25,588 nt of DNA from CAYOZL01 sp964408435 (GCA_964408435.1 CAYOZL010000031.1:1-25588), one strand, 5' to 3'. Numbered from the stretch's first letter, positions 16,506 through 24,735 are shown. Translations and numbers: made by a program. The notes: generated by a model not told the origin, from the sequence alone.

Positions 16506-17090
16506 TTAGGACTCCTCCTCTGTGCTCTTTCTCATTGCACTTAATCCACGACCTTTAGGTAGAGGTGGTCTTGGGTCATAAGCAATAGTTACTGCTCCAA
16601 CTACTGCTGCGAGCAATAAAACAGCAGCAAGTTCAAAACCAGCTATATGCTTTGTAAGCATTGCATAGCCAATTTCCTTAGCGCCTATAATCTTATCTGT
16701 TTGCCCCATTAAAGAAGTAGCAACTGTTGAATCAAAGATATTACCAGTTTTAAAGTCATCACTTGTAAATACTGCTAATGAAAGAAATGAAAACATCACT
16801 CCAGCTAAAACAAAAGAAAGCAATTTAGATGAATTTTTTACTTCTTTTTCTATATCATTTTCTAAACCTAGAAGCATGATAACAAAAACGACTAAGATCA
16901 TTATCGCTCCTGCATAAACTAGAATTTGTAAAGTAGCTAAGAACCCAGCATTTAAAAGAGCAAAGTGCACTGCTATAAAAAACAAAGTTGCAACTAAACA
17001 AAGAGCACTATTTAAACTCTTCTTAGAAAAGACTACACCTAAAGAAGAAATAATAGTTAGTAGACCAAAAATATACATTGCTAATAGCAT
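16506..17090 (-). CDS. nuoJ: NADH-quinone oxidoreductase subunit J
   Basis: 194 residues with five hydrophobic segments. The third contains the family block LVYAGAIMILVVFVIMLL (57-74), the pi-bulge helix thought to couple quinone chemistry to proton pumping. A later helix, ELAAVLLLAAVVGAVTIA, matches the NuoJ C-terminal membrane segment, followed by a basic cytoplasmic tail (PRPPLPKGRG). The gene begins one base after the nuoH stop. In most bacteria nuoI lies between nuoH and nuoJ; here there is no room for it. The assignment is firm from context and motifs. Confidence 0.95.
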   Translation of the reverse strand: MLLAMYIFGLLTIISSLGVVFSKKSLNSALCLVATLFFIAVHFALLNAGFLATLQILVYAGAIMILVVFVIMLLGLENDIEKEVKNSSKLLSFVLAGVMFSFLSLAVFTSDDFKTGNIFDSTVATSLMGQTDKIIGAKEIGYAMLTKHIAGFELAAVLLLAAVVGAVTIAYDPRPPLPKGRGLSAMRKSTEEES

Positions 17091-17091
17091 T

Positions 17092-18213
17092 CTAATTACC
17101 CACCGCTAACATTAAAGCAATTGTTAAAACTAAATTTACAATTGCAGTTGGGAGCATATACTTCCAACAAAGTCTTAATAACTGATCATATCTAAATCTT
17201 GGCACAGTCCAACGAATAACGACTTGAAGCACACAGAAAAAAGCTACTTTTGCACCAAACACTAACAAGCCAATTAAAGGACCAAAAGTTAGTTGGCTAA
17301 TATCATAATAAGGAATTTGCCAACCACCAAAGAATAAAACTACCACTAATGCAGAAGCCACTACTATTTCTGCAAACTCCCCTAACCAAAAAAGCAAGAA
17401 CTTCATTCCAGAATATTCAGTGAAATAACCTGCTACAATTTCAGATTCACTTTCAGGCAAATCAAAAGGCGCTCTTTTAGTCTCAGCCATTGCAGAAGTA
17501 AAAAACAAAATAAAAGCAATAAAATTAAACGGAGACATGAAAATTCCCCACTTAGGCAGAAAGCCTAAAACAGTTCCTGATTGAAGCTTAACAATTTCAT
17601 TTAAATCAACAGTTGCATACATTGCGATTAAGCCAATAACACTTAAGCCCATTGTAATTTCATATGAAATCATTTGCGCAGAAGCTCTTAAACTTCCAAA
17701 TAGCGAGAACTTATTATTAGAAACCCAACCTGCTAGAACTGTTCCATACACTGCTAATGAACCCATAGCTAAAATATACAAAAGCCCAACATCAAGGTTA
17801 GCTACTTGCATATTAATAATTTGGTCATGAATAACTATTGTATCTCCAAAAATATTTGGAATTTCTAAGTGCTCAATATGAATTGGTGGACCAAAAGGAA
17901 TTACCGCAAAAGAAATTAAAACAGGCACAACTCCCATAAATGGAGCTAAACTATGCATGAACTGCGTTGTTCCTCTAGGTAAGAAATCTTCCTTTGTTAT
18001 AGCTTTTACTGGGTCTGCAATAAAAGTATTCCAAACACCGAATAAATCAAAACCATCAAAAATAATAGAAGCTCTGTTAGCTCCTACTCTATTTTGAATC
18101 ATAGCAGCGCCTTTTCTCTCTACCCAAGTTACTGCGGCAGCTCCAAGTAAGGCAGCTTTTAAAGCAAAAATTGCTTTAAAAATAACTATTACTACTGATA
18201 CCCATAAATCCAT
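17092..18213 (-). CDS. nuoH: NADH-quinone oxidoreductase subunit H
   Basis: 373 residues, slightly longer than the 320-350 typical of the family because of a loop around residues 105-135. NuoH forms much of the quinone-access channel at the junction of the two arms. Signatures seen: VERKGAAMIQNRVGAN (31-46), ASAQMISYE, AETKRAPFDLPESESEIVAG, YSGMKF and RWTVPRFRYDQL near the C-terminus. All are intact. The ATG at 18213 has AGGA upstream (18223-18226), located in the loop of a small A/T-rich inverted repeat. A 41-nt spacer separates it from nuoG, and nuoJ follows after a single base. Confidence 0.97.
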   Translation of the reverse strand: MDLWVSVVIVIFKAIFALKAALLGAAAVTWVERKGAAMIQNRVGANRASIIFDGFDLFGVWNTFIADPVKAITKEDFLPRGTTQFMHSLAPFMGVVPVLISFAVIPFGPPIHIEHLEIPNIFGDTIVIHDQIINMQVANLDVGLLYILAMGSLAVYGTVLAGWVSNNKFSLFGSLRASAQMISYEITMGLSVIGLIAMYATVDLNEIVKLQSGTVLGFLPKWGIFMSPFNFIAFILFFTSAMAETKRAPFDLPESESEIVAGYFTEYSGMKFLLFWLGEFAEIVVASALVVVLFFGGWQIPYYDISQLTFGPLIGLLVFGAKVAFFCVLQVVIRWTVPRFRYDQLLRLCWKYMLPTAIVNLVLTIALMLAVGN

Positions 18214-18254
18214 TTAAGTTTTTCCTATCTCTTAACTTAATCTTTTAAATACAA

Positions 18255-19889
18255 CTAAATCCTAACTCCAGCTGAGCCAACTTTTGCCAATGTTAAATCT
18301 TTAAACTTTTCCTTAGCTACTTCAAAAAATAAATCTCTTTCTGAAAAGTCTTCTTTCTCAATTAATGCTGAACCTAGCGAACTAGCTATTTGATTATAAA
18401 GAACAGCATCGTACACACCTACAGGCTCAAAGAACTTATTTACCCTTTGCAAAATTGAATCTTTATTTAAGAATAAACCAGATTTCTGATAAACATTAAC
18501 TCCTGGTAAAATCACCTTACAAAATTGAGCATAGCCAGTAGAACCTAGACTTTCATCATCCACTAAAGCTCTAGAAGAGATTGCTACTGATAAATCTAGG
18601 GAATTAATCTTCCCAATTAAAGACTGATCAAGAGCCTCGTCTAATAGTGCAAAGTCACCAAAGAAAAACACTTGTTTATAATCTGATAAACTAGAGATTA
18701 GCTTTTGATACTTTTGCTCTAATTTCTTTCTCCAGTCTTCAGATTCAGAAACAACACCTAAGCTAACCGCAGCTTTTGCATTTGGCGCATAATCAGGACT
18801 CATTAACTTCTTAGTTCCAATATCTCTTACAGAAACTTGCATTGCTACATCAGAACTTGAGAACTCAAGCCCTAAAGCATCTGAAGAGAACTTACTAGCA
18901 AGCCACAACTCTTCAAAAGTTAAAAATGGTGAAAGCACTAATGCTGTTTTTTTAGATTTATCAAAATTAGTAGCAATAAAATCAATTGCAGAATCAGTTT
19001 CAACTTCTTTAAGCTCTAGTTCTTCTTTGATATATGAACTCTGAAGATATTCTTGCGATCTAAATCTATCGAAGCCATACCTACCTTCATCACATAACCA
19101 TTCTTTGTTTACATCAGCGTTATGTCTGCCTTTAACATGAACTATTTGCTCATCTCTTAGAGCAACTTTTACATTACACCCTGTTGAACAACCGCTACAC
19201 ACAGTATCAACTTCTTTAGTGTACCAAATTCTTGTATTAAATCTCCACCTTCTATGAGTAAGAGCTCCAACTGGGCATAAATCTGCAACAGTTCCTGAGA
19301 GTTCATTGTTTAACTCTTTGCTAGGATCAATTCCAATTACTGCTTTATCTCCCCTGTTATAAAGTCCAAGCTCTCCAGTCTCTGTAACTTCATCACAAAA
19401 TCTTACGCATCTAGTACAAAGAATACATCTTTCACCATCGTATATAATTTCAGGTCCTAGAACTTCGGCTTTTACTTTATTAACCTTATCTTCAATAAAC
19501 CTAGAAGGCTTAGAGTTATACTCGTAATAGTAATCTTGTAATTTACAGTGACCTGCTTGATCGCAAACGGTGCAATCTAGTGGATGGTTAACAAGTAGAA
19601 ACTCAAGAGTTGCTCTTTGTGCATTTGCAACTTTTTCTGAAGTTTTTTGAGTTTTAACTACCATGCCCTCAGAGGCCATAGTGTTACAACCAATAGTAAG
19701 CTTTCTCATGCCTTCAACTTCGACTTGGCACATTCTGCAATTTCCAGCCACGCTTAAATCAGGATGATAACAATAGTATGGAACTTCAACTTCAACCATC
19801 TTTGCAGCTTCAATTAAATTAGTTCCCTTAGGAACTTTAATCTCTACGCCATCAATAGTTAGGGTTACTAATTCTTGAGTATCAGACAC
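18255..19889 (-). CDS. nuoG: NADH-quinone oxidoreductase subunit G, short form with retained N7 cluster site
   Basis: 544 residues, much shorter than E. coli NuoG (about 900). It is the iron-sulfur subunit passing electrons from NuoF toward NuoI. Ligands visible: [2Fe-2S] C40, C51, C54, C68; the His-ligated 4Fe-4S site H102, C106, C109, C115; a second 4Fe-4S site C155, C158, C161, C205; and C231-x2-C234-x3-C238-x27-C266, the spacing of the extra N7 cluster present only in some bacteria. After about residue 280 only a reduced, divergent molybdopterin-oxidoreductase-like domain remains. The start is GTG at 19889, overlapping the nuoF stop by 8 nt, with GGGAG upstream. No frameshift is apparent, so the short C-terminus looks genuine. 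Confidence 0.95.
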   Translation of the reverse strand: MSDTQELVTLTIDGVEIKVPKGTNLIEAAKMVEVEVPYYCYHPDLSVAGNCRMCQVEVEGMRKLTIGCNTMASEGMVVKTQKTSEKVANAQRATLEFLLVNHPLDCTVCDQAGHCKLQDYYYEYNSKPSRFIEDKVNKVKAEVLGPEIIYDGERCILCTRCVRFCDEVTETGELGLYNRGDKAVIGIDPSKELNNELSGTVADLCPVGALTHRRWRFNTRIWYTKEVDTVCSGCSTGCNVKVALRDEQIVHVKGRHNADVNKEWLCDEGRYGFDRFRSQEYLQSSYIKEELELKEVETDSAIDFIATNFDKSKKTALVLSPFLTFEELWLASKFSSDALGLEFSSSDVAMQVSVRDIGTKKLMSPDYAPNAKAAVSLGVVSESEDWRKKLEQKYQKLISSLSDYKQVFFFGDFALLDEALDQSLIGKINSLDLSVAISSRALVDDESLGSTGYAQFCKVILPGVNVYQKSGLFLNKDSILQRVNKFFEPVGVYDAVLYNQIASSLGSALIEKEDFSERDLFFEVAKEKFKDLTLAKVGSAGVRI

Positions 19890-21186
19890 TTGCTACACTC
19901 CCTTCTTTTTTAGCTTCTTTATTTTGACTAATCCTAAAATTAAACTCATCAGGAAACTTATCCATAAAGCTTAGAACTGGTGTTACAAGAGCATCTCCAA
20001 ATGGACAAATCGTATGTCCAGCAATTTGATCTGTAACATCATGTAAAACATTTAAATCAGAAGCTAAGCCTTTACCTTTAGCAACTCTTTTAACCATCGA
20101 TTCAACCCATCTTGCTCCCTCTCTACAAGGAGTACACTGACCACAAGATTCATGAGTGTAGAAATGTTGAAGATTTAAACAAGCTTCGACCATATCCGTG
20201 TCTTCATCCATTAAGATAAAACCACCTGAACCAAGCATTGTTCCAGCTTCAGATAAGGATTCATAATCTAGCTTCACGCCCTCTAATTCATCTGCTCTTA
20301 AAACAGGAACAGAAGACCCACCAGGAATAACCGCTTTAACTTTCTTACCACCTCTAACTCCACCACACTCATTGTTGATGAAATCCAATAAACTGTAACC
20401 CAAATCTACTTCGTAAACCCCAGGCTTATTCAAATGTCCTGAAGCACTAAAAAGTTTTGTCCCCGGAGATTTCTCCGTTCCAATAGCTTTATAAGCATCT
20501 GCTCCATTTTCAATAATCCAAGGAAGAGCTGCTAAAGTTTCAGTATTATTCACAACGGTTGGACAATCATACAATCCAGATACAGCTGGAAAAGGAGGTT
20601 TAATTCTTGGCTGACCCTTATTACCTTCTAAAGATTCAATTAGCCCAGTTTCTTCACCGCAGATATAAGCACCTGCTCCTCTATGAACAACAACATCTAG
20701 ATTAAAATCTGTTCCAAAAATCTTTTTTCCCAGATAGCCTTTCTCATAAGCTTCATCTACAGCTTTTTGCATTCTCACTGCAGGATAAGAAAACTCACCC
20801 CTAATATAGATACAAGCCCAATTAGCACCTAATGCCCAGCTTGCTATCATCATGCCTTCAAGACAAAGATGCGGATCTAACTCCATTAGAGATCTATCTT
20901 TAAAAGTTCCCGGCTCACTTTCATCTGCATTATTTAATAGGTAAATTGGTTTACCAGTATCTTTAGGAACAAAGCCCCACTTCACTCCAGTTGGAAACCC
21001 TGCACCACCCCTACCTCTTAAGCCAGACGCCTTAACCTCATCCGTTATTTTACTAGGCTCTGTTTTTAATGCTTGTCTAATTGCCTTATATCCACCTCTA
21101 GATTCATAAGGTGCAATATCGCCTTGATCTTTATGATGCCAATTCTTTGTTAAAATTTTAACAGAACAACCTTTAGACTTACTCAT
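19882..21186 (-). CDS. nuoF: NADH-quinone oxidoreductase subunit F (NADH- and FMN-binding)
   Basis: 434 residues from the preferred start. NuoF oxidises NADH, binds FMN and carries cluster N3. Seen: GLRGRGGAGFPTGVKW (55-70), the glycine-rich NADH/FMN loop; NNADESEPGTFKDR (85-98); RGAGAYICGEETGLIESLEG (169-188); and the cluster ligands C348, C351, C354 in ESCGQCTPCREG with C394 in HTICPFGD. A longer reading frame begins at 21231, but it adds a non-conserved tail inside nuoE. The ATG at 21186 has GGAGG just upstream and overlaps the nuoE stop by 8 nt, matching the overlap style of this operon. Its presence shows that the complex uses NADH, unlike the NuoEFG-less forms. Confidence 0.97.
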   Translation of the reverse strand: MSKSKGCSVKILTKNWHHKDQGDIAPYESRGGYKAIRQALKTEPSKITDEVKASGLRGRGGAGFPTGVKWGFVPKDTGKPIYLLNNADESEPGTFKDRSLMELDPHLCLEGMMIASWALGANWACIYIRGEFSYPAVRMQKAVDEAYEKGYLGKKIFGTDFNLDVVVHRGAGAYICGEETGLIESLEGNKGQPRIKPPFPAVSGLYDCPTVVNNTETLAALPWIIENGADAYKAIGTEKSPGTKLFSASGHLNKPGVYEVDLGYSLLDFINNECGGVRGGKKVKAVIPGGSSVPVLRADELEGVKLDYESLSEAGTMLGSGGFILMDEDTDMVEACLNLQHFYTHESCGQCTPCREGARWVESMVKRVAKGKGLASDLNVLHDVTDQIAGHTICPFGDALVTPVLSFMDKFPDEFNFRISQNKEAKKEGSVASV

Positions 21187-21745
21187 TTGGCCTCCAGTTT
21201 TCAGTTCTTGGCAAATCTGCCAAACCACCACCTAACTCTTCTCTTAAAGTTGAATATCTTAAATCAGGTTTTTCTTTCTCAATACGATTCATTATCAAGT
21301 CTAATTTCTCAGCAGTTAAGTTCTCAAAAAACACATCGTTAATTTGAACCATAGGAGCTGAACCACAACTACCTAAACACTCAACTTCTTCAAAACTCCA
21401 CATTCCATCCTCAGAAATCTCCCCAGATTTTAAAGATAAACGAGCCTCAATATGATTGGTCATTTCTTTTGCACCGCAAATCATACAAGAAAGCGTTCTA
21501 CATACCTGAATATGATAATCCCCAACTTCTTGCTTGTAGTACATAGTATAGAAAGTTGCCACAGAACGAACATGAGCAGGAGTTAAATCTAATTTCTCAG
21601 CAACCCAAATAAAAGCCTCATCCGTTAACCAACCCAACTCTTGCTGAGCCAAATACAACGCAGGCATAACTGCCGACTTCTTCTTAGGATAGCGACTAAC
21701 TATTTCTTCTAATTTCTTTTCTGCTTCTTTTGATACAGAACTCAT
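21179..21745 (-). CDS. nuoE: NADH-quinone oxidoreductase subunit E
   Basis: 188 residues, usual length. A thioredoxin-like [2Fe-2S] protein (cluster N1a) that partners NuoF. The four ligands are seen as C82-x4-C87 in VCRTLSC and C123-x3-C127 in VECLGSC. The N-terminal helical block ALYLAQQELGWL followed by ATFYTMY is typical of the family. The start overlaps the nuoD stop as ATGA (21742-21745), and its stop overlaps the nuoF start. The C-terminal 25 residues (RYSTLREELGGGLADLPR) form the usual short extension. No anomalies. Confidence 0.97.
   Translation of the reverse strand: MSSVSKEAEKKLEEIVSRYPKKKSAVMPALYLAQQELGWLTDEAFIWVAEKLDLTPAHVRSVATFYTMYYKQEVGDYHIQVCRTLSCMICGAKEMTNHIEARLSLKSGEISEDGMWSFEEVECLGSCGSAPMVQINDVFFENLTAEKLDLIMNRIEKEKPDLRYSTLREELGGGLADLPRTENWRPNE
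21191..21195 (-). promoter_or_regulatory. Ribosome binding site deciding the nuoF start
   Basis: GGAGG on the minus strand lies four bases before the ATG at 21186, inside the end of nuoE. It favours this start over the upstream GTG at 21231. Confidence 0.7.
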
Positions 21746-22959
21746 CTATCACACTCCCCACCAATCATATTAACCATTCCAAAAATCGGAACAACATCCG
21801 CAATGGTATGCCCTTCAAGAAGTGGCCCCATAATTCCCATTGCTAAAAAACAAGGAGGCCTAACACGCACTCTATATGGCTTTCCAGTGCCATCTGAAAC
21901 AATGTAATAACCTAATTCTCCATTCCCACCTTCTACAGGAAAGTAAACGTCGCCTTTTGGAGGCTTAATACCACCAAAAACAACTTCAAATTGAGAAATC
22001 ATTCCTTCAATAGATCCATAAACCTCTTCTTTCGGAGGCATAATAATATGTGGGTTATCAACATTTACTGGACCATCAGGTAAATTCTTTACTCCTTGCT
22101 CAATTATTTTAATAGACTCTCCAATCTCATTAAACCTAACTAAGAATCTATCAAGGTTATCACCCTTAGTTCCAACAGGAACATCAAAGTCAAAATCTTC
22201 GTAACCGCTATACGGGAAATATTTTCTAACATCGTAGTCACTACCACTTGCTCTAAGCATTGGCCCTGTTAAGCCGTAAGCAATAGCTTCTTCTTTTGAA
22301 ATAATTCCAACGCCTGCCATTCTGTCTTGGAATATTCTGTTACGACTTAGAAGTTTATCAGCGTCATTTAAAAATTTAGATACAATTTTTAATCTCTTCT
22401 CTACTTGCTCTTGAAAATCTTTAGGCACATCATGACTCAGCCCACCAACTCTTGTGTAAGAAATTGTAAGCCTTGCACCAGTTACCTGCTCAATTAAATC
22501 ATAAAGCTCTTCTCTAGCCTGCATTAGATATAGCATTACAGTAAATGCACCTAGCTCCATCGCCCCTGCACCTAAGCAAGTTATATGGTCACAGATTCTA
22601 GATATTTCACTTAAGATAACTCTGATATACTGACATCTTTTTGGAACTTCAACTTCGAACATCTGCTCAACTGCAAGCACCCAACCAACGTTATTAATTA
22701 TTGGAGATACGTAGTTTAGCCTATCTGTGTAAGGAATAACTTGGTTATAATCTACAGTTTCGCACTGCTTTTCAAAACCTCTATGTAAGTAGCCTAAATC
22801 AACATCGCATTTATTAATTCTTTCTCCGTCAATTTCTACTACTAAACGAACGGTTCCATGAGTTGCCGGGTGAGCAGGCCCCATGTTTAGAATCATAGTC
22901 TTACTATGAATCGCATCATCTATTTCTTGGGGTTTCCAGTCATTACTTACTTCAGCCAT
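21742..22959 (-). CDS. nuoD: NADH-quinone oxidoreductase subunit D (49 kDa)
   Basis: 405 residues, standalone NuoD rather than a NuoCD fusion. It forms the quinone pocket with NuoB. Family blocks: MGPAHPATHGTVRLV (26-40), containing the quinone-interacting histidines, DVDLGYLHRGFEK, YTDRLNYVSP, GAGAMELGAFTVMLYLMQAREE, GPMLRASG and the C-terminal VVPIFGMVNMIGGECDR. All are intact. The start shares one base with the nuoC stop (TAATG), and the stop overlaps nuoE. The partner subunit gene nuoB is not in this window. Confidence 0.98.
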   Translation of the reverse strand: MAEVSNDWKPQEIDDAIHSKTMILNMGPAHPATHGTVRLVVEIDGERINKCDVDLGYLHRGFEKQCETVDYNQVIPYTDRLNYVSPIINNVGWVLAVEQMFEVEVPKRCQYIRVILSEISRICDHITCLGAGAMELGAFTVMLYLMQAREELYDLIEQVTGARLTISYTRVGGLSHDVPKDFQEQVEKRLKIVSKFLNDADKLLSRNRIFQDRMAGVGIISKEEAIAYGLTGPMLRASGSDYDVRKYFPYSGYEDFDFDVPVGTKGDNLDRFLVRFNEIGESIKIIEQGVKNLPDGPVNVDNPHIIMPPKEEVYGSIEGMISQFEVVFGGIKPPKGDVYFPVEGGNGELGYYIVSDGTGKPYRVRVRPPCFLAMGIMGPLLEGHTIADVVPIFGMVNMIGGECDR

Positions 22960-23528
22960 TACTTCTTGCCTCCAATAGTAACTAGTTGTTGACGTTGCAT
23001 GTCTTTAGCAGTGTTGTGTAATTCTGGTAAACGCAGTTTCAGTCTTGGTTGTTTTTTTAAAATTGGATAATCTTTTCTAAGCGGATGACCTTTAAATTCA
23101 TCATACATGAGTATCCTTCTTAAATCCCCATGATTTTCAAACTCAACACCATACATATCCCAAGCTTCCCTTTCTAAGAAATTAGCTGCTGGCCAAAGCT
23201 TAATAGCTGATGGTACTTTTGCATCTGTTTCTGGAACTGGAACTTTAATACAAAGTCTTTGTTTTTTCTCTAAACTAAGTAATTGGTAGATAACTTCAAA
23301 TCTATTTTCTTTTTCATCTAGCCAATCAACACATGTCAGATCAATTAACATTTCAAAAGAAAATTCTTCTTTTAAAGTTTTAAAAATTTCTAGGCTATCT
23401 TCCCTACTTACTTCATAAGTAAGACCGAAAGCTTTCCATGCATGTGGCTTTAATAGTTTTATTTTTGAGGAAAATTTTTTATTTAACTCAGATTCTAAAT
23501 CTTTTTGCTTTTGTGGTATATCATTCAT
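22959..23528 (-). CDS. nuoC: NADH-quinone oxidoreductase subunit C (30 kDa)
   Basis: 189 residues from the preferred ATG at 23528. A GTG at 23552 would add eight residues; neither start has a clear ribosome binding site. NuoC binds NuoD in the peripheral arm. Seen: FEMLIDLTCVDWLD, FEVIYQLLSL, then the signature FLEREAWDMYGVEFENHGD and RILMYDEFKGHPLRKDYP. It is the first gene of the operon here: upstream is the divergent yajQ, so nuoA and nuoB, which normally precede nuoC, must be elsewhere or absent. Length and motifs are normal. Confidence 0.96.
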   Translation of the reverse strand: MNDIPQKQKDLESELNKKFSSKIKLLKPHAWKAFGLTYEVSREDSLEIFKTLKEEFSFEMLIDLTCVDWLDEKENRFEVIYQLLSLEKKQRLCIKVPVPETDAKVPSAIKLWPAANFLEREAWDMYGVEFENHGDLRRILMYDEFKGHPLRKDYPILKKQPRLKLRLPELHNTAKDMQRQQLVTIGGKK

Positions 23529-23612
23529 TCTGGCGGTAATGTAATGTAGCACGAGGCCGAGAGCAAGTAAGTATATACAATATATATATTATTAATTAGT
23601 ACGGAGAATTTT
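23529..23612. promoter_or_regulatory. Divergent promoter region between nuoC and yajQ
   Basis: This short spacer must hold the nuo operon promoter and the yajQ promoter. A very A/T-rich core (about 23565-23600) with alternating TATA offers several -10-like hexamers, including TATACT on the minus strand, but no strong -35 box. The yajQ ribosome binding site GGAG is clear at 23603-23606, six bases before its ATG. No operator that I can name. Confidence 0.4.
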
Positions 23613-24107
23613 ATGCCCAGCTTTGATGTAGTTTCCCAAGTAGATTTCCAAGAAATAGATAACGCAGTAAATCAGACAAAAAAAGAGATTAGCACTAGAT
23701 ATGATTTCAAAGGTCACACGGCTGAAATTGAGCTAAAGGAAAAAGAAAATAAAATCCAAATACTTACCGATGACGACATGAAATTAACCGCCATAAAGCA
23801 AATCCTTACCCAAAAAATGAGTAAAAGAGGCATTAGTATTAAATCATTATCTTTTGGCAAAAGTGAACAAGCTGGCGGAGATAAAATACGCCTACAGGCT
23901 GATATTCTTAATGGAATTCCTACTGAAAAAGCCAAGAAAATAGTCAAAATGATAAAAGAAGAAAAGATTAAAAAGATACAAGCTCAAATCCAAGGTGAGC
24001 AGATAAGAATCACTGGACCTAAAAGAGACCATTTACAAGATGTAATTGAGTTTCTGAAAGTAAAAGTAGAGGATTTAGACCTACAATACATTAACTTTAG
24101 AGACTAG
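23613..24107 (+). CDS. yajQ: YajQ family nucleotide-binding protein
   Basis: 164 residues, normal for the family. YajQ has two ferredoxin-like domains; members bind nucleotides or RNA, and a Xanthomonas homologue responds to cyclic di-GMP. Seen: N-terminal MPSFDVVSQVDFQEIDNAV, TRYDFKG (28-34), KRGI, KKIVKMIKEEKIKK and QAQIQGEQIRITGPKRDHLQ, ending with the family's INFRD. The start has a good ribosome binding site (GGAG, six bases upstream). It is divergent from nuoC and convergent with the VOC gene, separated from the latter by 9 nt. The role in this organism is unknown; nothing links it to complex I beyond the shared promoter region. Confidence 0.96.
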   Translation: MPSFDVVSQVDFQEIDNAVNQTKKEISTRYDFKGHTAEIELKEKENKIQILTDDDMKLTAIKQILTQKMSKRGISIKSLSFGKSEQAGGDKIRLQADILNGIPTEKAKKIVKMIKEEKIKKIQAQIQGEQIRITGPKRDHLQDVIEFLKVKVEDLDLQYINFRD

Positions 24108-24116
24108 AGGCTAAAA

Positions 24117-24533
24117 CTAGTACCAAAGCCCTATATCAGTATCTGTAAAGTATTTAAACTCTAGATAGTTGCCATCTGGGTCTGTGATAAAGAAAGTTCC
24201 TTGCTCTGCTTCTGCATTAGGGAATCTAATTTTAGGACCAATTAGAAAATCAACTTTTTTACTGTGCAAATCTTTTTGCAAAGCCTCCCAAGTTTCCTTC
24301 TCTAAAATCATTCCGTAGTGAAGAGCTGGAACAGGGTCACCATCAATCATAGTGCTTTCAGGACGTTCTGCTTTAGAAGTAACTAAATGCAAGCTTAATT
24401 GATTGCCATAAAAGTCTACATCCACCCAATTAAAAGAAGATCTTTTTAATTCTGCGCCAAGAATTTCAATATAGAATTTTCTTGCTTTTGCTAAATCTTG
24501 AACTGGTAATGCTAAATGAAAAGCTTGTGCCAC
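24117..24533 (-). CDS. VOC (glyoxalase/bleomycin resistance/dioxygenase) family protein
   Basis: 138 residues, a single VOC module pair. Pattern: FHLALPVQDLAKARKFYIEI (5-24) as the first beta-alpha unit, LHYG (71-74) opening the second, and ITDPDGNYLEFKYF (116-129) closing it. Candidate metal ligands are His6, His72 and Glu125, all retained, so a metal-dependent enzyme is plausible. The substrate cannot be deduced; lactoylglutathione lyase proper is unlikely from sequence feel, and dioxygenase or isomerase roles are equally open. The gene is alone on its strand here, with a hairpin-rich upstream region at 24534-24787 shared with purM. Confidence 0.88.
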   Translation of the reverse strand: MAQAFHLALPVQDLAKARKFYIEILGAELKRSSFNWVDVDFYGNQLSLHLVTSKAERPESTMIDGDPVPALHYGMILEKETWEALQKDLHSKKVDFLIGPKIRFPNAEAEQGTFFITDPDGNYLEFKYFTDTDIGLWY

Positions 24534-24542
24534 TTATTTCTC

Positions 24543-24596
24543 CTATATACTAGTCGTAATTAGGTTTTACGTTTAACCTCGACTAGTATTATATAG
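24543..24596. repeat. Inverted repeat upstream of the VOC gene
   Basis: The outer arms CTATATACTAGTCG (24543-24556) and the sequence at 24580-24596 are reverse complements except for a 3-nt insertion in the right arm. An inner AGGTT/AACCT pair lies in the loop. It starts 9 nt before the VOC start codon, so in that transcript it would form a 5' leader hairpin next to the ribosome binding site. Confidence 0.6.
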
Positions 24597-24607
24597 CCGA
24601 GTGCAAC

Positions 24608-24735
24608 GGAAAACAGGATATAATTGACTCAGCTTTATTTTTAGTAGAATTAGGCTTTAGCCTTAAAACTGAAAATCAAGCTGAGTCAATTATATAAATA
24701 CTCCCTAAACATACAACAATTAAGAGCTGTTTTCC
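24608..24735. repeat. Nested palindromic element between the VOC gene and purM (MITE-like)
   Basis: GGAAAACAG (24608-24616) and CTGTTTTCC (24727-24735) are perfect 9-bp inverted ends, each flanked outside by AAC, which might be a 3-bp target duplication. Nested within, 24618-24635 and 24678-24695 form a perfect 18-bp inverted repeat (ATATAATTGACTCAGCTT). The loop adds ATTTTTAGT/ACTGAAAAT (24637-24645, 24668-24676, one mismatch or wobble) and AGGCT-TT-AGCCT (24652-24663). There is no ORF. The sequence is unrelated to the element at 9752-9907. Confidence 0.65.

Noticed and set aside
21187..21231. Longer nuoF start (GTG at 21231)
   Set aside because: The extra 15 residues lie within nuoE and are not part of the family; the ATG at 21186 has a GGAGG site.
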